64,000 nt of DNA, taken from contig NC_036447.1 of assembly GCF_002775205.1 (NCBI RefSeq), positions 28,270,245-28,334,244 of the forward strand, written 5' to 3'. Shown piece after piece: positions 21,786 through 33,600 of this stretch. Numbering within the stretch: position 1 is the first letter of the stretch; each line of letters begins with the position of its first letter. Below the pieces are notes generated by a model. The model was not told where the DNA came from. It saw nothing but the letters and a program-made list of their open reading frames with translations, and did not search any database. This stretch comes from Xiphophorus maculatus (taxonomy: Eukaryota > Chordata > Actinopteri > Cyprinodontiformes > Poeciliidae). Both the position numbers and the translations under genes were made by a program.

Positions 21786-24640
21786 CGAGGTACACATTGT
21801 TGAACTTCAGAAATCTTAAATTACTGCAGGTGAGGGTTCACTGATTGCAAAGTACATGGCATACTCATTGTTGCAGCTACAATTTCTGATACATCCTATA
21901 TATTTTATTTTAGCCATTCATAGATATGACACTTATTGTAAAGAGATGTAACAAGCTTCAACCTACACAAAAAACTAACATTAAAATTAGTGCTGTCAAT
22001 TGATTTAAAAAAAAAAATCACACTGTAGCACTTTGATTAATCACAATTAATCACTATGCCTAACTTTGTGAGCTTGGAAAATAAATATGCACACAGTTGT
22101 GGTTCTTGCAGGAATGTTGCCCTGGACAAGGCCCTCCTTCTGCTGCACTCTAACCAATTAAAATTAAGTAAATTATCAGATTTTAAAACGCCCCACAAAT
22201 TTTAGCAACTAAGGGAAACTTACTCCACTACCATTTCTGATGCCGCCCTGGGCAACTACCCAGCCAGCCCATATGAAAAATCGTCCCTATGCATGTTTTC
22301 AGAAAATGCTTAACAAAATGTTTTATTGTCTCAACCCAAACATGTCTGAAGATTCTCAGGTTTTTATATCCAGGAAGGTTTAAAGGAAGTCATCTTGTTT
22401 TGCACGCTCATTTAGAAATGTTCCTCTCCATTCACTGGAACTTGTGCGATGTGCTGATGACAATCTCTTGTCGTCCTCCAGCTGAGCGACTGGCCTAATT
22501 TGTGATGTGAAATTTCAACCTCGTACACACAGGGCCGCACACGAGGGCCAGCAATGCAACACAAGGAAGTGGAACATTTTCAACTTTGTTGCTCTCTGCA
22601 GTCGCAGAAAACGTTCACCTTCTGCTAAACTGACGCTTATGAGCATTATGAGCCCGACTGACACTCATAACGCACCGTTGTGACCTACATAGCCTTCCAC
22701 AGGAGAGAGAGAGGATTTTGGTACAAAACAAAGTAGTTTTGATCACCTGCGCTGTGAAATATGAATGTGTTACAATTTACAGATGCGGTAAAACGTTAAC
22801 ATTGACAGAAATACCCAGAGATATGGGTATTTCTACCCATATGGTTGCTGCTCTTGAGTACCCCTGGTGGTGTGAGGGCTCTAAGCAGCTGCTTAGCTCA
22901 TATATGTTTTGGGCCGGCTCCCTGTCAGTCTGTGAAAACCCCGAATATTTTTGTAATAAGCTCAGAATACCTGCAATTAATCTATTTATTAGATTTGTGC
23001 TTTATAGCTATATTGTCGTGCACGATTTGTGTGCATGGACTTGTGAATCAGTTTAGATTAGTTTAACCTTTTTATTATTATAATTTTTAATGCCTTTTCT
23101 ATTACCTTACGAATATACAGTATCTTCCATTATCTGTTGCTACTGAAAATTGAGTTAGAATTTCACTCCTTAAGTTATTCAACACATCTGTTTTTTTATT
23201 TCCTGCATCAATAGGTGTCTTTTTTTTAATGATTACTGCTATATGCCATGGCTGCACAAGTCACAAGAGGCTACTCTGTGCATTGCAGCAAACAGTGAAT
23301 TCATTAGTAAAACTCGGCAGTGGCGACATGTTGACCATTGCATTGTTTCTTGCATTACTTGGAAACTTGCTAAGTCGTTCCAAGCAGATCCATGCCGACC
23401 GGAAGCCACTGAGCGGGTTATTTGCCAGATAATAAATTGCATCCTCTAACATGACCACATAGTTCGACCCATGTGTCTGTCTGCAGTGATAACAAACATT
23501 GTCATCCTGCCAAAAATGCTGTCTTACTCCACTGTTATTGTACCATCAGGACTTTTTACATTATTGTGTTTACCGTAATGAGGAAGTCTTACATTTTCTA
23601 CATCCCTGTCTTTGGAAAGAAAGAAAAAGATGCCCACATCAGTAATTTATATATTATTTGTTGTTATGGAAAATATTTTTGGAGGAATAAGTGGATGCAG
23701 ACAATGGAAGGATGGATGGGTGGATTTTGGAGGACTTTTGTCGCTATGAGAGATTGTATAAGAGCGTGTTTGTCAGGCAGCCATGTGAAATGAGCTCAAC
23801 AATGAAAAATGCTTATCAACCCTCTGCAGCCTGTCAGCTTGCTGTTATTAGCTTTTACCCCCCACAGCAATCCCACAGGTAGTAAAGGCGTGCTCCCACC
23901 CACTCGTAACACTTCTGTTTCTCTTCCCAGAAGGCAAAAAAAAAAAGGAAAAAAAAGAGGCAATCAGTTGACGGATTTGGTTGATTGGGATTACGGAAAG
24001 TAATTTGCGTGGAAACTAAGTGGAGTTTTATTTTTCTTTTCTTTTGCCGAGGAACCAATAATGTAGAGAAATTGGTTTCCTTCCTACCTGAGGTGGAACG
24101 GCTGTTTGAATGTAAATGACTGCTAATGAGATTAGCATGCAGAATTTTTTTTTAAAGAAATCTGGATTCGATTGGAGCAGCCAAACAAAACCATTTGTCC
24201 TGCTAATGAGAGTAAATAACCACTTGGGTATGTTTAGTTGTTCCGGCTCAGAGTGATATTCCTAGGTGAGGTTTTTTTTTTTCTGGTATAACTGGGAGGT
24301 TTTTTTGCTGTTGGGAGACACATTTAAGGATAATAGTAACAAGAACCTTGACAATTAGTTAGACAGGGGAGGCCACATGAGGGCAGAGTGTCAGCAGGGC
24401 AGCAGACAAAGTGACAACATGAATAGACGGCTGAGGAAAACAGGAGGAGAGCAGGCTTGAAGCAGGAGGCACAGCCTCAACTCCAGGACTCCACATTTCA
24501 ACTTTCGTTTACACTCTTCTCTTCTTAAAGTGGTGATCCTACGATGATGTTTTAGGGCCTTTGTAGATGAAAGGAACAGAAAGGATGAGCAAATCTCTGC
24601 TAAGAAGCATCAGAAATTTTAGATTGGTTGTTTCTAGCAC
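21786..24640. other. Gene desert with possible regulatory islands
   Basis: No gene is supported. Bases 23240-23460 are open in several frames at once, which reflects balanced composition rather than coding, and look like unique, non-repeat DNA. Bases 24080-24270 contain GCTAATGAGATTAGCATGCAG and CCTGCTAATGAGAGTAAATAA, again homeodomain-like words. A perfect hairpin ATATGGGTA...TACCCATAT lies near 22820-22843. The other parts are AT-rich spacer. Confidence 0.35.
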
Positions 24641-24767
24641 TTTGAGAAAGCAGAGGAAATTGATTTTTCACATATTATCTCTCATGCCATACTGTCACAA
24701 CATAATGACAGTTTTAACAAATATGTGAAAATTAAAAAAAATAAAATAAAAGTTAGATACTGCAGCT
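24641..24767 (+). mobile_element. Family A element, 3' fragment ending at TTAA
   Basis: It matches the last 125 bases of the copy at 30951-31585 and ends GATACTGCAGCT followed by TTAA (24768-24771). The 5' portion is absent. Confidence 0.65.
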
Positions 24768-25098
24768 TTAATTTCACTCAGGAGAGGACGGGTCAGGAGG
24801 GACGTGGGTTAGAGCTGCTGCTGACTAACTCATCTGTTGTTAAGTGGTAAAAGGTACAGGGACAAGTTCAATACATGAATATCTTGGTAATTTTTTTCTT
24901 TAATTTATTAAATGCTAGTGAAACGGAGGCAAACAGTCTGTAGCTAAGATAACTATGCTAAATGGTTGATAATCTCACACAGTCTACCCACGTCTCAGAG
25001 AAAAACTGGGTGCCTATCTCCAGCTAACGTTCCGGGCGAGAGGCGGGGTTCACCCTGGACAGGTCGCCAGTCTGTCGCAGATCAAAATATCTCATTAT

Positions 25099-25294
25099 GG
25101 GTGTGCTGTGGTGGCGTAGGGGACAGCGCGACCCACGTTTGGAGGCCATGAGTCCTCGATGCGGCCAGCGCGGGTTCGATTCCTGGACCTGGCGACATTT
25201 GAAGCATGTCTTCCCCCGTTTCTGGTCAGCCTACTTTCATGTAAGGGACACCAGAGCCCACAAAAGACCCCCTGGAGGTGAGGGGGAAAAAAAT
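25099..25294 (+). mobile_element. tRNA-derived SINE with target duplication
   Basis: It starts GTGTGCTGTGGTGGCGTAGGG (A-box-like) and has an exact RNA polymerase III B box GGTTCGATTCC at 25173-25183. It ends in a poly(A) run. TCATTAT occurs at 25092-25098 and 25295-25301. It matches the SINE at 45511-45729 over the head and body. Confidence 0.8.
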
Positions 25295-25301
25295 TCATTA
25301 T

Positions 25302-26229
25302 AAAGAGATAATGTTTTTCTTTTTTATTTTAACAGAGTGGCGGAAACGGGCTTCCATACTTATGTAATGCAAAAACAAAAATCTTAAATATCCCGATGTA
25401 CTGTAGTTACAAGCATAAGCAGATAAAACAAACAAAAAAAAAGATTTACGGATAATTCCCTGAGGCAGACGCCAGATTAATCTTACTGTTGGAGAATTAG
25501 GTGTGGATTTCCAGAAGAAGAAAATGTTTCTACTGAGGTTCAGATTGGCAGAGAGTGGGCGAGCAGTTCTGTGGAGGAGTTTTGTCTTTGTTAAATCGCT
25601 TTGTCATGTTTTCATTAGTTTACTCTGAAGGTGTTTTCAAATTATGTTATTGGTGATAGGCACCACCACTCTCATCAGTTTACCTAGAGTCAACGTCTTC
25701 AGGAATGATGAAGGAATAGATAAAAAGGACAGATTTTGACAACTGGTTCAAAATGTTTGCGTGAAATGTTGTCTCAAGCAACAGGGACTTTTATTTTTAT
25801 AGTAACTGACTATTCAGCATTCATAGGTATAGTTCATTTTGACCGGTATGACATATACAAATGATAATGTGATAAAGCAGCGGAGAATAGTATGGAAGCA
25901 ACTGATGCATGTCCATAAAGGATTAGCCTTTTGTCAGAAGGAAGGAGAAACTCCAATGTGCACAAATGACTAAATGTTGTGCAGGTTGAACTAAAAGTTA
26001 TGAAAATGTTCATTTTGATCAGAGAAATGCACCAAAGCAATTGTGAAAACTAGGAAACCTCTTAAGACTTTCTTTCCCTCAGTTCACTTTGGGGTCGTGT
26101 CCAGCTTTTTTAAGTCAGTACAGTAGCCGTTATGTAAATCCAGGTCTCTGCTTGTAACAGACTTGCAGAAGTTGCTGGCATATTCAAAGTTGGACAAAAG
26201 CTTCTCCTTCTTTAGATAATTGTATGTTT
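25302..26229. other. Non-coding spacer
   Basis: AT-rich DNA without recognisable gene or repeat boundaries. Nothing notable seen. Confidence 0.5.
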
Positions 26230-26639
26230 TTGGAAGAAGATCTTATTGGGTTGGATAGCAGCTGCCTCCCAGGTCTGACACTGTGACAGTGAAACATGTA
26301 TATGGGCTTTTCAGGCAGATGTCAGACAGACAGAGGGGTTCCTTCAGAGGACACACAGCTCTAACAGGATTGGAAATGGTGCTGACCGGCTGCACGAGAA
26401 AGCAGGGGATGAGAGTCAAAAGTGTCACCGAGGAGGGGTTTTCGAGGCAGGGCCGTATTGTCTTTCAGCGACAAAGTTGTCCTGGAATACAATTTTCTAT
26501 GCCGCAACAGCTTGAGGAGATGGATAAGGAGGATGAATTAAATTTGGAAGAAAAGCACGGAGCTTAGCGAATGAATAAAGCTGTTTGAACACGTCATCAA
26601 ACGCTGCTGGCACAGCAGGGGGGCCTCGGGGATACACCC

Positions 26640-27144
26640 GTCTCCGAGGTGGCTGCTGGCGTGGGTGTGTGTGGAGGTTTTTTGCATTGGCCAAATAAAC
26701 CGTCCATCTTCGTGCAGAGGCAAGCGGCGGATGCGAGTCGTGGGGTGGGGACTTACGGCGCTCTTTCTGCTCCATATTTGCACCTCTTTCAAACGTGCAG
26801 GGCCGACAAGCTTGGCGGTGCTGGGCAGAGGTTCTTTGATGTTCGTCGATACCGCTGCGTGATGATGTCACGCGGCAGAGAGCAAAGGAGGGAGGCGAGA
26901 TCAAAGGAGGAAGGGAGGGATGAGGACACAACAGAGGATAACCAAGACAACAACGGGACAAAGATGGCGACTACTTGTTCTGCAGCGGGGCGTCCACTGG
27001 TGTCCACTCTTCCCAGCCGTTGGGAAGAACCGAAGGAACGTGGCGAGCTTGTTCCCCTTTTTTGTCCAAACTGGATGACCGCCGGCGTTAGACGATGGGA
27101 ACCGGCACGCCAACATCAGCCGTCACCGCCGCCAGGCTAGCAAG
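26640..27144. promoter_or_regulatory. CpG-rich island with exon-like donor sites on both strands
   Basis: Composition rises sharply here. On the plus strand a strong donor (CAAG before GTAAGC) ends a possible exon at 27144, and an ATG in good context (ACGATGGGA, 27095) stays open to it. On the minus strand a donor (CGCC before GTAAGT) ends a possible exon at 26757, preceded by an ATG encoding MEQKERR. It may be a promoter, perhaps bidirectional, for an unidentified transcript or a distal axin1 leader. I recognise no protein. Confidence 0.35.
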
Positions 27145-28489
27145 GTAAGCTCTCCGCCTACCTTAGTCTTTTCCTCCGCTTCAACCTGCAACGCCCTAAT
27201 GTCTGATAGTCTTCACTCTGGGCCCATGCATTTATCATGAGTTGCCATTCTTTTTGATATCACATTTTCTACCCATTATCCCTTCTTTTTTTTTCCAGGC
27301 CTTTCATCATGGTGTTTTTTTTTTTTTTTTGCTGTTAATATAGGCCTCTCCTTTCCATCAAAGGCAGCACATCAATTGCCTTGACTCCCAAGTGTATGTG
27401 CGAGGGTGAAAGGAAGAAAGGGAGAGAGAGTGGGAAGAAAAAAAAAGAAATAACACTATGTATCAAAGATCAAGGCACGCTTTCAAGCTTGTTTTATGGC
27501 CTCGGTTTGGGTTTGCCTTCCATCGCTTTCTCCTCGTCTTGTTTTTTTTTTCCCCCTGCGCCGACCGAGGCGAGAAATGCCGTCTCCGAAACTCTCCTAC
27601 GATTCCAGCAATAGCGCCGCGGCCCCGAAGCGAGGTTGGCCAAAAGATGAAACCAGACGCTTTTGTGACGAAATGGAAAGCATGGAAGATTTTTCTTTGA
27701 GAATATTGGGTAGCTAGCGGACTCTTGGGCCAGAGCTTTGCCCCGATGATGACAATACGTGAAACAATATTTGAATAAGCAGCAGGAGGGCACCCAGCTA
27801 ATCCACTGTGGCTAATCCAGTATTGGTGCGGGCCATATTGGTTAGCTGGAGTATTCAGCCCAATCACAATACACATCAGCAGGACGCCATGGCGGATATG
27901 CTGACACTCTACAGGCATGGAGAGGAAAGACGAGCAGATGGGTAGATGGACAGGAGAATAAATGGACTTAATTAGACTTAAACTTAACTTAATTAGAATA
28001 TTTAGGGAAAAGAAATTAAGACAAGATCATTTTTGAGGAAAGATAAACTACAAGAAATAGAAGTAAGTGCCAGGTTATGTCTTTAAATTATAGGATTGAG
28101 ACGAAGCGAGTGAGACGATACGATCCTACACTAACCTGCTTTACACATAAGGTCCACTGCACACCTATTTTAGGTGTACAGTGGACACCTAACCAAATAA
28201 TAAATCTGTGTCCAATTAATGTCTATTAAATAGCAGGAATCGGCTTCCATTTCAGTAGGTATATAATGAAGATTTCATTCTTCCTGAGCATCTAAATGGC
28301 TCTTTGTGTCGAGAGGCCCCAAAAGAGATAAGCCTGTTTCTGACAGGCCTCCGTACAGACGCCCAAATTTGCTGTGGCAGCTGGAACAAAGAGACCCCTG
28401 AGCTAAACCAGCAGACTGACAAAAAGAAGAAGAAGAAAAAAAACCAGAATATTACTTTGTATTTTAAGAAATTATCTAATTGGTTCACC
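27145..28489. other. Spacer with high-complexity block
   Basis: Bases 27560-27930 are CpG-containing, repeat-free and not AT-rich, with no gene recognised; they may be regulatory. Bases 28150-28190 form a hairpin (AGGTCCACTG...CAGTGGACACCT). The remainder is ordinary spacer. Confidence 0.3.
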
Positions 28490-28552
28490 TATATATATCT
28501 ATCTATCTATAGATATATATTTATCTATAGATATATATGTATATATGTATAA
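28490..28552. repeat. AT-rich simple repeat (ATCTATAG-type)
   Basis: Imperfect tandem ATCTATCTATAG and ATATATGT words. Confidence 0.8.
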
Positions 28553-28707
28553 AGTTATTTCTACAGCTCCTTTAGCAGCAGCTCAAGAGTGACTGGAAGC
28601 TGACTCATCAATCAGTCGTTCAGCGCTCCGGTTGCACCGTCACCACTTAGCAAAGCACCATTACTGCTTGTTTATTAGTTCTGCAATACCAAATATAATA
28701 TGCCACT

Positions 28708-29530
28708 AGACCTGTTGCAGTAGGCAATAAATCAATTACTTGTAGGATAAATGAAAACAAACTCAATGATTTCCATTTGCATGATTTATCATTTTTCTTG
28801 TTTCTCTCTCTCTGTGAGGATTTGGTTTTTTCTGTTTATTTTGATTTCTGTGTGAATTGAGTGTCCGTGTTGTCCTGTCTACCCTTTGATTGGTTTCTCC
28901 TGTTCCTTGTTTCCCCTGATTGTCTCCCTGTGTATTTAATCCCACCTGTGTTCCTTGCTGGGTTCTCGTTTACGCTACAGTCTTGTCTAGTCTGTCGTTT
29001 TGTCTGCCCCCGTCAGATGTTTTTCCAAGTTGCTTCCAGTTCTTAGCCATTAGCCTACCACTCATCTGTGCTGCCTGGATTATTGTGCTTTTTTTCATCA
29101 AATCATCATTTTCTTAATTTCAACCTGGGTTCACAGCGTCTTCCTCACCACCTCTAACCGCATTTTATGGCACTCTCTTTCTGCCAAAAACTGGGTAACC
29201 AAAGTCTTCAGTCTGGTGATTTGGTCTAAACTAGTTCTTTTTTGTGAAGGACAGTTTTTTTTTGTTTTGTTTTTTTTTTTACAAAGACTTCATAATTCAT
29301 TTTATTTGTTGTCTGTTTATTTTGCATATTTAAAATTTCTTCCAGTTGCACTGTTAAATGTTCATTAGAATTGAAAGTTTATTGATTTTTGAGAATGTGC
29401 TCTTGCATTATTGTCCCATCATCATTATATTACTTGAAAATGGTCTCAAAGCAAAAATATTATCGTTTAGCACAATAACTTCTGGGACAATTTATCGTCT
29501 GGCAAAGTTAGTTACTGTGACAGCAGGTTT
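28708..29530. mobile_element. Interrupted copy of the hAT-like MITE seen at 8717-9106
   Basis: The outer parts match that element: GACCTGTTGCAGTAGGCAATAAATC at the left and AATTTATCGTCTGGCAAAGTTAGTTACTGTGACAGCAGG at the right, degraded inverted repeats. About 490 bases of unrelated sequence (28800-29280) lie between, part of which looks like a retrotransposon LTR fragment. Confidence 0.5.
28800..29165 (+). mobile_element. LTR-retrotransposon-like fragment
   Basis: T- and C-rich sequence with the layout of fish LTRs: CCTGATTGTCTCCCTGTGTATTTAAT (TATA-like), then TGCCTGGATTATTGTGC, ATCAAATCATCATTTTC and GCGTCTTCCTCACCACC. It has no coding region. A similar, more decayed stretch lies at 30360-30620. 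Family not determined. Confidence 0.4.
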
Positions 29531-30946
29531 ATGTGCCACATGGTATAAACCACATTAAAATAAGACAAACTTATAAGGATTAATTCCTCCATTTGCATTC
29601 AAATGACTAAATGTCTGAATTAGGCCACATAGGAGTTTGCTGCAATTTATTTTTCTTGTATAATTTGGCAGAAGGAGGCAAAACCCCAATAAATAACCTG
29701 TTTACTAAAAATTGTTTTTATATTGCTTCTTATTCTCTATTTTCAAAACTTCAACAATGACACCAGTAGCATCTGACCAATAACAGACATTATGAGTAAT
29801 AACAGGGAGTAACGCTAACTATCTCTTCTCTTCAGACATCTATGAATATTTTCTCAACAAAACAAATATGCTAAAAGCAAAAAAGAAAAGTATAAATATG
29901 TGAGTTTGATAAAGGGCCACATCTTTGGACGACGCGGTCAAATAATCTTTAAGTGCAACTCTTTGCCAAGTGTTCTAGTTCTGCAGTGGTCAATATCTAT
30001 TAAAAGTGGTCGAAAAGAGGGGATTGGTGGCACTCTCTTAGTTTCCATACCATTTCAAAAAGCTGAATTGGCATTTCTTGTGAGCAAGGTAAATGGGTGG
30101 TACTTCTTTTTTCAGACAGCTGAGCGACAGTAAACTAAAGTGAAGCTACTATAAAAACTGAAGGATATCTCAGTAACTGTCTCTGGCATCTTATTAAATC
30201 ACAGAAGCTATATGCCAGAAGATTTCTGTATTATATCTTGGTATACCAAGGTAAGCAGCTCTTGCATACTTGAAGACCATGTACACCTTTTCAATGGCAG
30301 CAGCTCATATAAATAGCTGTCATTATCCTGTTTGCAGGACAATGATGTTTCAGGTTTTGTCTTTGTTGTTTCCTGCCATGTCATTCTGTGCTATGTGCCT
30401 GTTTGTTTGTTTCATTTGATCCACCTGTGTCTTGTTTGATTATCCTCTAGTCTCGCATGTTGTTCCCATTATTTAAGCTCGTCAGTGTCAATCACGCCCG
30501 GTTGGATTCTGTTTTTGTTTCAAGCCCAGTCTTGTTTTCATGTCCTGTAACCACACACTGTTCAACAGATTTCTATTTTTGTAAGTTTATTTATTTTTAT
30601 AAAATTTCTCCACGCATCCTGACACATTTGAACAATTTACACAATAACAATATGTAATAGGTTTGGTGACAAATTACTAGTCGGGAAAGCTGCTAACAGT
30701 ACACCTAAAAGTCCAAAATGTTACCCAGAATACACTTTTTGTAATACAAACATCAATAAACTTTTTAGAAACCCTTAGTTATAGTTAAATATTGTGGTTT
30801 TTAGCATCTGTTTTGCAATGCTGATTGCGTAAAACTGTAAAAACTCTACAATGAGATAATTGACCAGCAACTAAGGTTTTCAAGCAGATGCGTTAACGAG
30901 GTATCGTTAACCTCGTTGAGCATAATCCAAGAAACTCAAAGTCTGC
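29531..30946. other. Non-coding spacer
   Basis: AT-rich. Bases 30360-30620 resemble a decayed LTR (GTGTCTTGTTTGATTATCC, CCATTATTTAAGCTCGTCAGTGTC). A small inverted repeat GTTAACGAGGTATCGTTAACCTCGTT lies near 30892-30917. No gene seen. Confidence 0.4.
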
Positions 30947-30950
30947 TTAA

Positions 30951-31585
30951 AGCTGCAGTATGTAGGTTTTGTAAAAAAAAAAAAAAGAAAAAAGTCAAAT
31001 ATTATTTCCCATAATTGTTAAAACAATCACTGTACTGTGGGAGTGCAACATGAGACAGATAATCTGTGAAAAGAACGAGTTCTTCCACCTCCTCCCAGTG
31101 CTGCTATTGTGGTCTGCATAAATGCACAGCTCCAGGTCAAACACAACCAATCAGAGCCAGGAGGAGGGTCTTAGCGCTGTCAGTGAAACTCCTGTGCACT
31201 GCTCAGTGTGGTAATGGTGGAAAAACAACTTACCGTTCCAGAAAAACCATTTATCTGCTGTCATTGCTAAATAGCCTTAGCATTCTTGGTAGGCTATGTT
31301 GTGATGAACCAGCTGTAGCATAGCACAGAGCAAACAGGAGGAGGTCAGCACGAGTTTGATTAACAGCGCTAAGACCCTCCTCCTAGCTCTGATTAATTGT
31401 TTCCAACTGAGTGGTGTATTTCTGCGCTTTGCACTAGGAGCATTGGGAGAAGGCAGAGGAGCGCAAATTTTTCACAGATCATCCATCTTATATTATACTG
31501 TCACAACATAATAATAATTTTAGCAAATATGTAATAAGAAAACATACATTAAAAAATATATAAATAAAAGTTACATACTGCAGCT
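30951..31585 (+). mobile_element. TTAA-flanked inverted-repeat element (family A), full-length copy
   Basis: It starts AGCTGCAGTATGTA and ends TACATACTGCAGCT, exact inverted repeats. Each end directly abuts TTAA (30947-30950 and 31586-31589). The interior carries CCAATCAGAGCCAGGAGGAGGGTCTTAGCGCTGTCA and, further on, its inverse (AACAGCGCTAAGACCCTCCTCCTAGCTCTGATTAATTG-like), so the element could fold as a long hairpin. It has no transposase. TTAA duplication is the mark of piggyBac-type transposition, but the tips lack the usual CCC start, so superfamily is uncertain. Confidence 0.75.
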
Positions 31586-31645
31586 TTAAAAGCAGTCATG
31601 ACACAAACAGAACTCAAACAAAACGTGACACAAACAATATGGCTT

Positions 31646-31646
<1 letters not shown>

Positions 31647-31679
<33 letters not shown>
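31647..31679. repeat. (TAGA)8 microsatellite
   Basis: Uninterrupted TAGA tetranucleotides, just beyond the family A element. Confidence 0.95.
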
Positions 31680-32366
31680 TATTGTACTGTGTACCCTTGT
31701 GTGATGACCTTTCTTTAAGTCCGACTTCTACAACGCTCTCTCTTACACACCCACACATATACAGCGCAGGTTCATTATAGATTCATAGGTAGCAACATGG
31801 CCCCAACCCCTCCTCTCCAAGACATTGTAAAGGTCAAGTTCATCTTCGTCAGTATTCTCTCTTTGTCTCCCTTCCTCTCTCCTCATTGTCTCTGGGGGAG
31901 GCACCGCAAAACAACACGAGCCTGTAGGTACGGGAAGCTGTCGATGCATATTGTTTATGGTTATATGTAACATACTGACGCCTGAGAACGCAGCCACAAT
32001 AATGTGAATGTGTATCCATAATATGGCATCTTTTGTTTGGGTTTAGCATCGGCCAACCAACCATCTAATTCTGGATGAAAACAGGCCGACTTCTTTACTG
32101 CCTTCTGAAAGCCTCGGCTACGCAGATGTTTCAGGTGAAAGTGAAGTGGATTTTATTGTTCCACAGCAAGACGTGTTGTATTTAATATTTATGTACTCAG
32201 AAGAAATATTTTTAGATAATAAATACTGCATTCCCTTACTTAATTCAGAGGTTTTTGCACCTCAAAGCCACAGTTTAATTCAAAGGATATTTGCACATGA
32301 ATTTTCAAATCGAATAAGTCATCGGTTCTGCATTCATCCATCCATCCATCCATCTACTGACTATAC
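31680..32366. other. Non-coding spacer
   Basis: An 84-codon minus-strand open frame (31743-31997) shows no recognisable motif or splice context. A short (CATC)n run lies at 32336-32354. No supported gene. Confidence 0.4.
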
Positions 32367-32765
32367 ACTGAAAAAATTATTTAATTGAACCAACTTTTAA
32401 AAAGTTACTGTAATTTGTTATGACCTATTTTGATTCATTTTGATCAAGCTATTATTGTAATTTCAGAATTATTCAAATACGAATTACAGCTTGACCAATA
32501 CAATTAGCTGTAACAAATTAGAGTTATTTTTACAAGGTTTGTTCGAAGAAACATTTTCTTTCCTGTGGACACTGAAAAAAAAAGAGAATGGAGCTCCAAC
32601 TTGGAAAGAAAAAACTCGAGTTGATTTGTTACATGTAATCGATACTTAATTTATTTACATGGCAACTTAATAAATTTAATACATTTACATGGATAAGCTT
32701 AATTTGATTACTTGTAACAACTCTTTTTTTTTTTAAGTAGGATCACTTGTTTCCTTTTTTCAGTG
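32367..32765. mobile_element. MITE with CACTGAAAAAA / TTTTTTCAGTG ends, possibly composite
   Basis: The outer ends are inverted repeats with TA on each side. A second CACTGAAAAAAAA left end occurs internally at about 32569, so either one copy is nested in another or the element has duplicated its end. No coding region. Confidence 0.6.
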
Positions 32766-32867
32766 TACTCCCATATCCACACAGCATTCAGGAGGCAAGA
32801 GGCAGGGTACACTCCAGTCAGTCCATCTAATCAATAATCATTATTTTCTTTTTATTATATTTTCCAG

Positions 32868-32971
32868 AGACCGTGATTGGTCAGAGATGAGGACCGGTGC
32901 TGGAACCTCACCTGAGCCACCAGGCCCAGACGTCCTCTCCACGGGAACGCCGGCCTCCGACAGCACACATG
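32868..32971 (+). other. Exon-like island upstream of axin1
   Basis: A strong acceptor (long T-rich tract then TTTTCCAG) precedes, and a donor (CATG before GTAGGA) follows, a 104-base GC-rich segment that is open in one frame. It reads DRDWSEMRTGAGTSPEPPGP and continues to STH. Its entry phase fits the candidate exon ending at 27144. I do not recognise the peptide. It could be an alternative axin1 leader, part of a non-coding RNA, or chance. Confidence 0.35.
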
Positions 32972-33234
32972 GTAGGAAACTATTTAATATCTGCAGTTAA
33001 TGTTTTGACTGCATTATGTTTTGATCAGAATAATCAGAACCTAGTTGTATTTTTCAACTGCTCGTCTTAGGAAGGCGATCAGTAAATTTGCAGATATTTC
33101 TGTATTTGAGGCCTCAACTCCCTCAAGAAATAATTAGATTCAAAATAGATCTGTTGGTCTCTTCTGTTTTCTTTAATCTATTTTCTGAAGCTACATTTTG
33201 TTGGACGATTTTGCAAGGAATGCGCAACTACAGA

Positions 33235-33600
33235 ATTTCAAAAAGTATTCACAGCCAATTGAAGTTTGCCAAGTTTTGTCACATTACATCTACAAACTCC
33301 CATGTGTGTTGGTGGTATTTTCTGTAATAGACAGACCCCACCTTTAAAGAATAATTGGGAAGTGACATAAAAGTGACATATGGTATTCCAACGATTTTTG
33401 AAAAGTGCAGCATGGATCTGTATACCCGATTTACACTGAAGCCCCTTAATGATAATCCACTACAGCCAATGGTACTCTGGAGTGGCCTGATTACCATTCA
33501 GTCCACCTGTGTGTAGCTTTATAACAAATGTCCTGTTAGGCTCTCAGGGGTCCGGAAATAGAGAGTTAATTTGTAAAGTAGTCAAAGGCCCATGGAGAGA
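33235..33600 (+). mobile_element. Relic of a Tc1-like transposon 5' end
   Basis: The sequence runs AAAAGTATTCACAGCC, GAAGTTTGCCAAGTTTTGTCACATTACA, then AGTCCACCTGTGTGTA and GGCTCTCAGGGGTC. This order is known from the leader of abundant fish Tc1-like elements. No transposase follows. Confidence 0.5.

Noticed and set aside
25173..25183. Possible tRNA gene, because of an exact B box
   Set aside because: The surroundings do not fold into a tRNA; poly(A) tail and target duplication show a SINE.
26283..26567. 94-codon plus-strand open frame next to the CpG island
   Set aside because: No motif, no start context, and low-complexity ending; kept only as part of an unexplained region.
26497..26961. 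154-codon minus-strand open frame
   Set aside because: Rich in Pro, Ser and Arg as expected from GC-rich DNA; overlaps frames on the other strand. No family resemblance.
31647..31679. TAGA array as a CRISPR-like or regulatory repeat
   Set aside because: Plain microsatellite in a vertebrate genome.
31743..31997. 84-codon minus-strand open frame with an acidic NTDEDELDLYNVLERRGWGH stretch
   Set aside because: No recognised family, no splice context, and isolated in repeat-rich spacer; probably chance.
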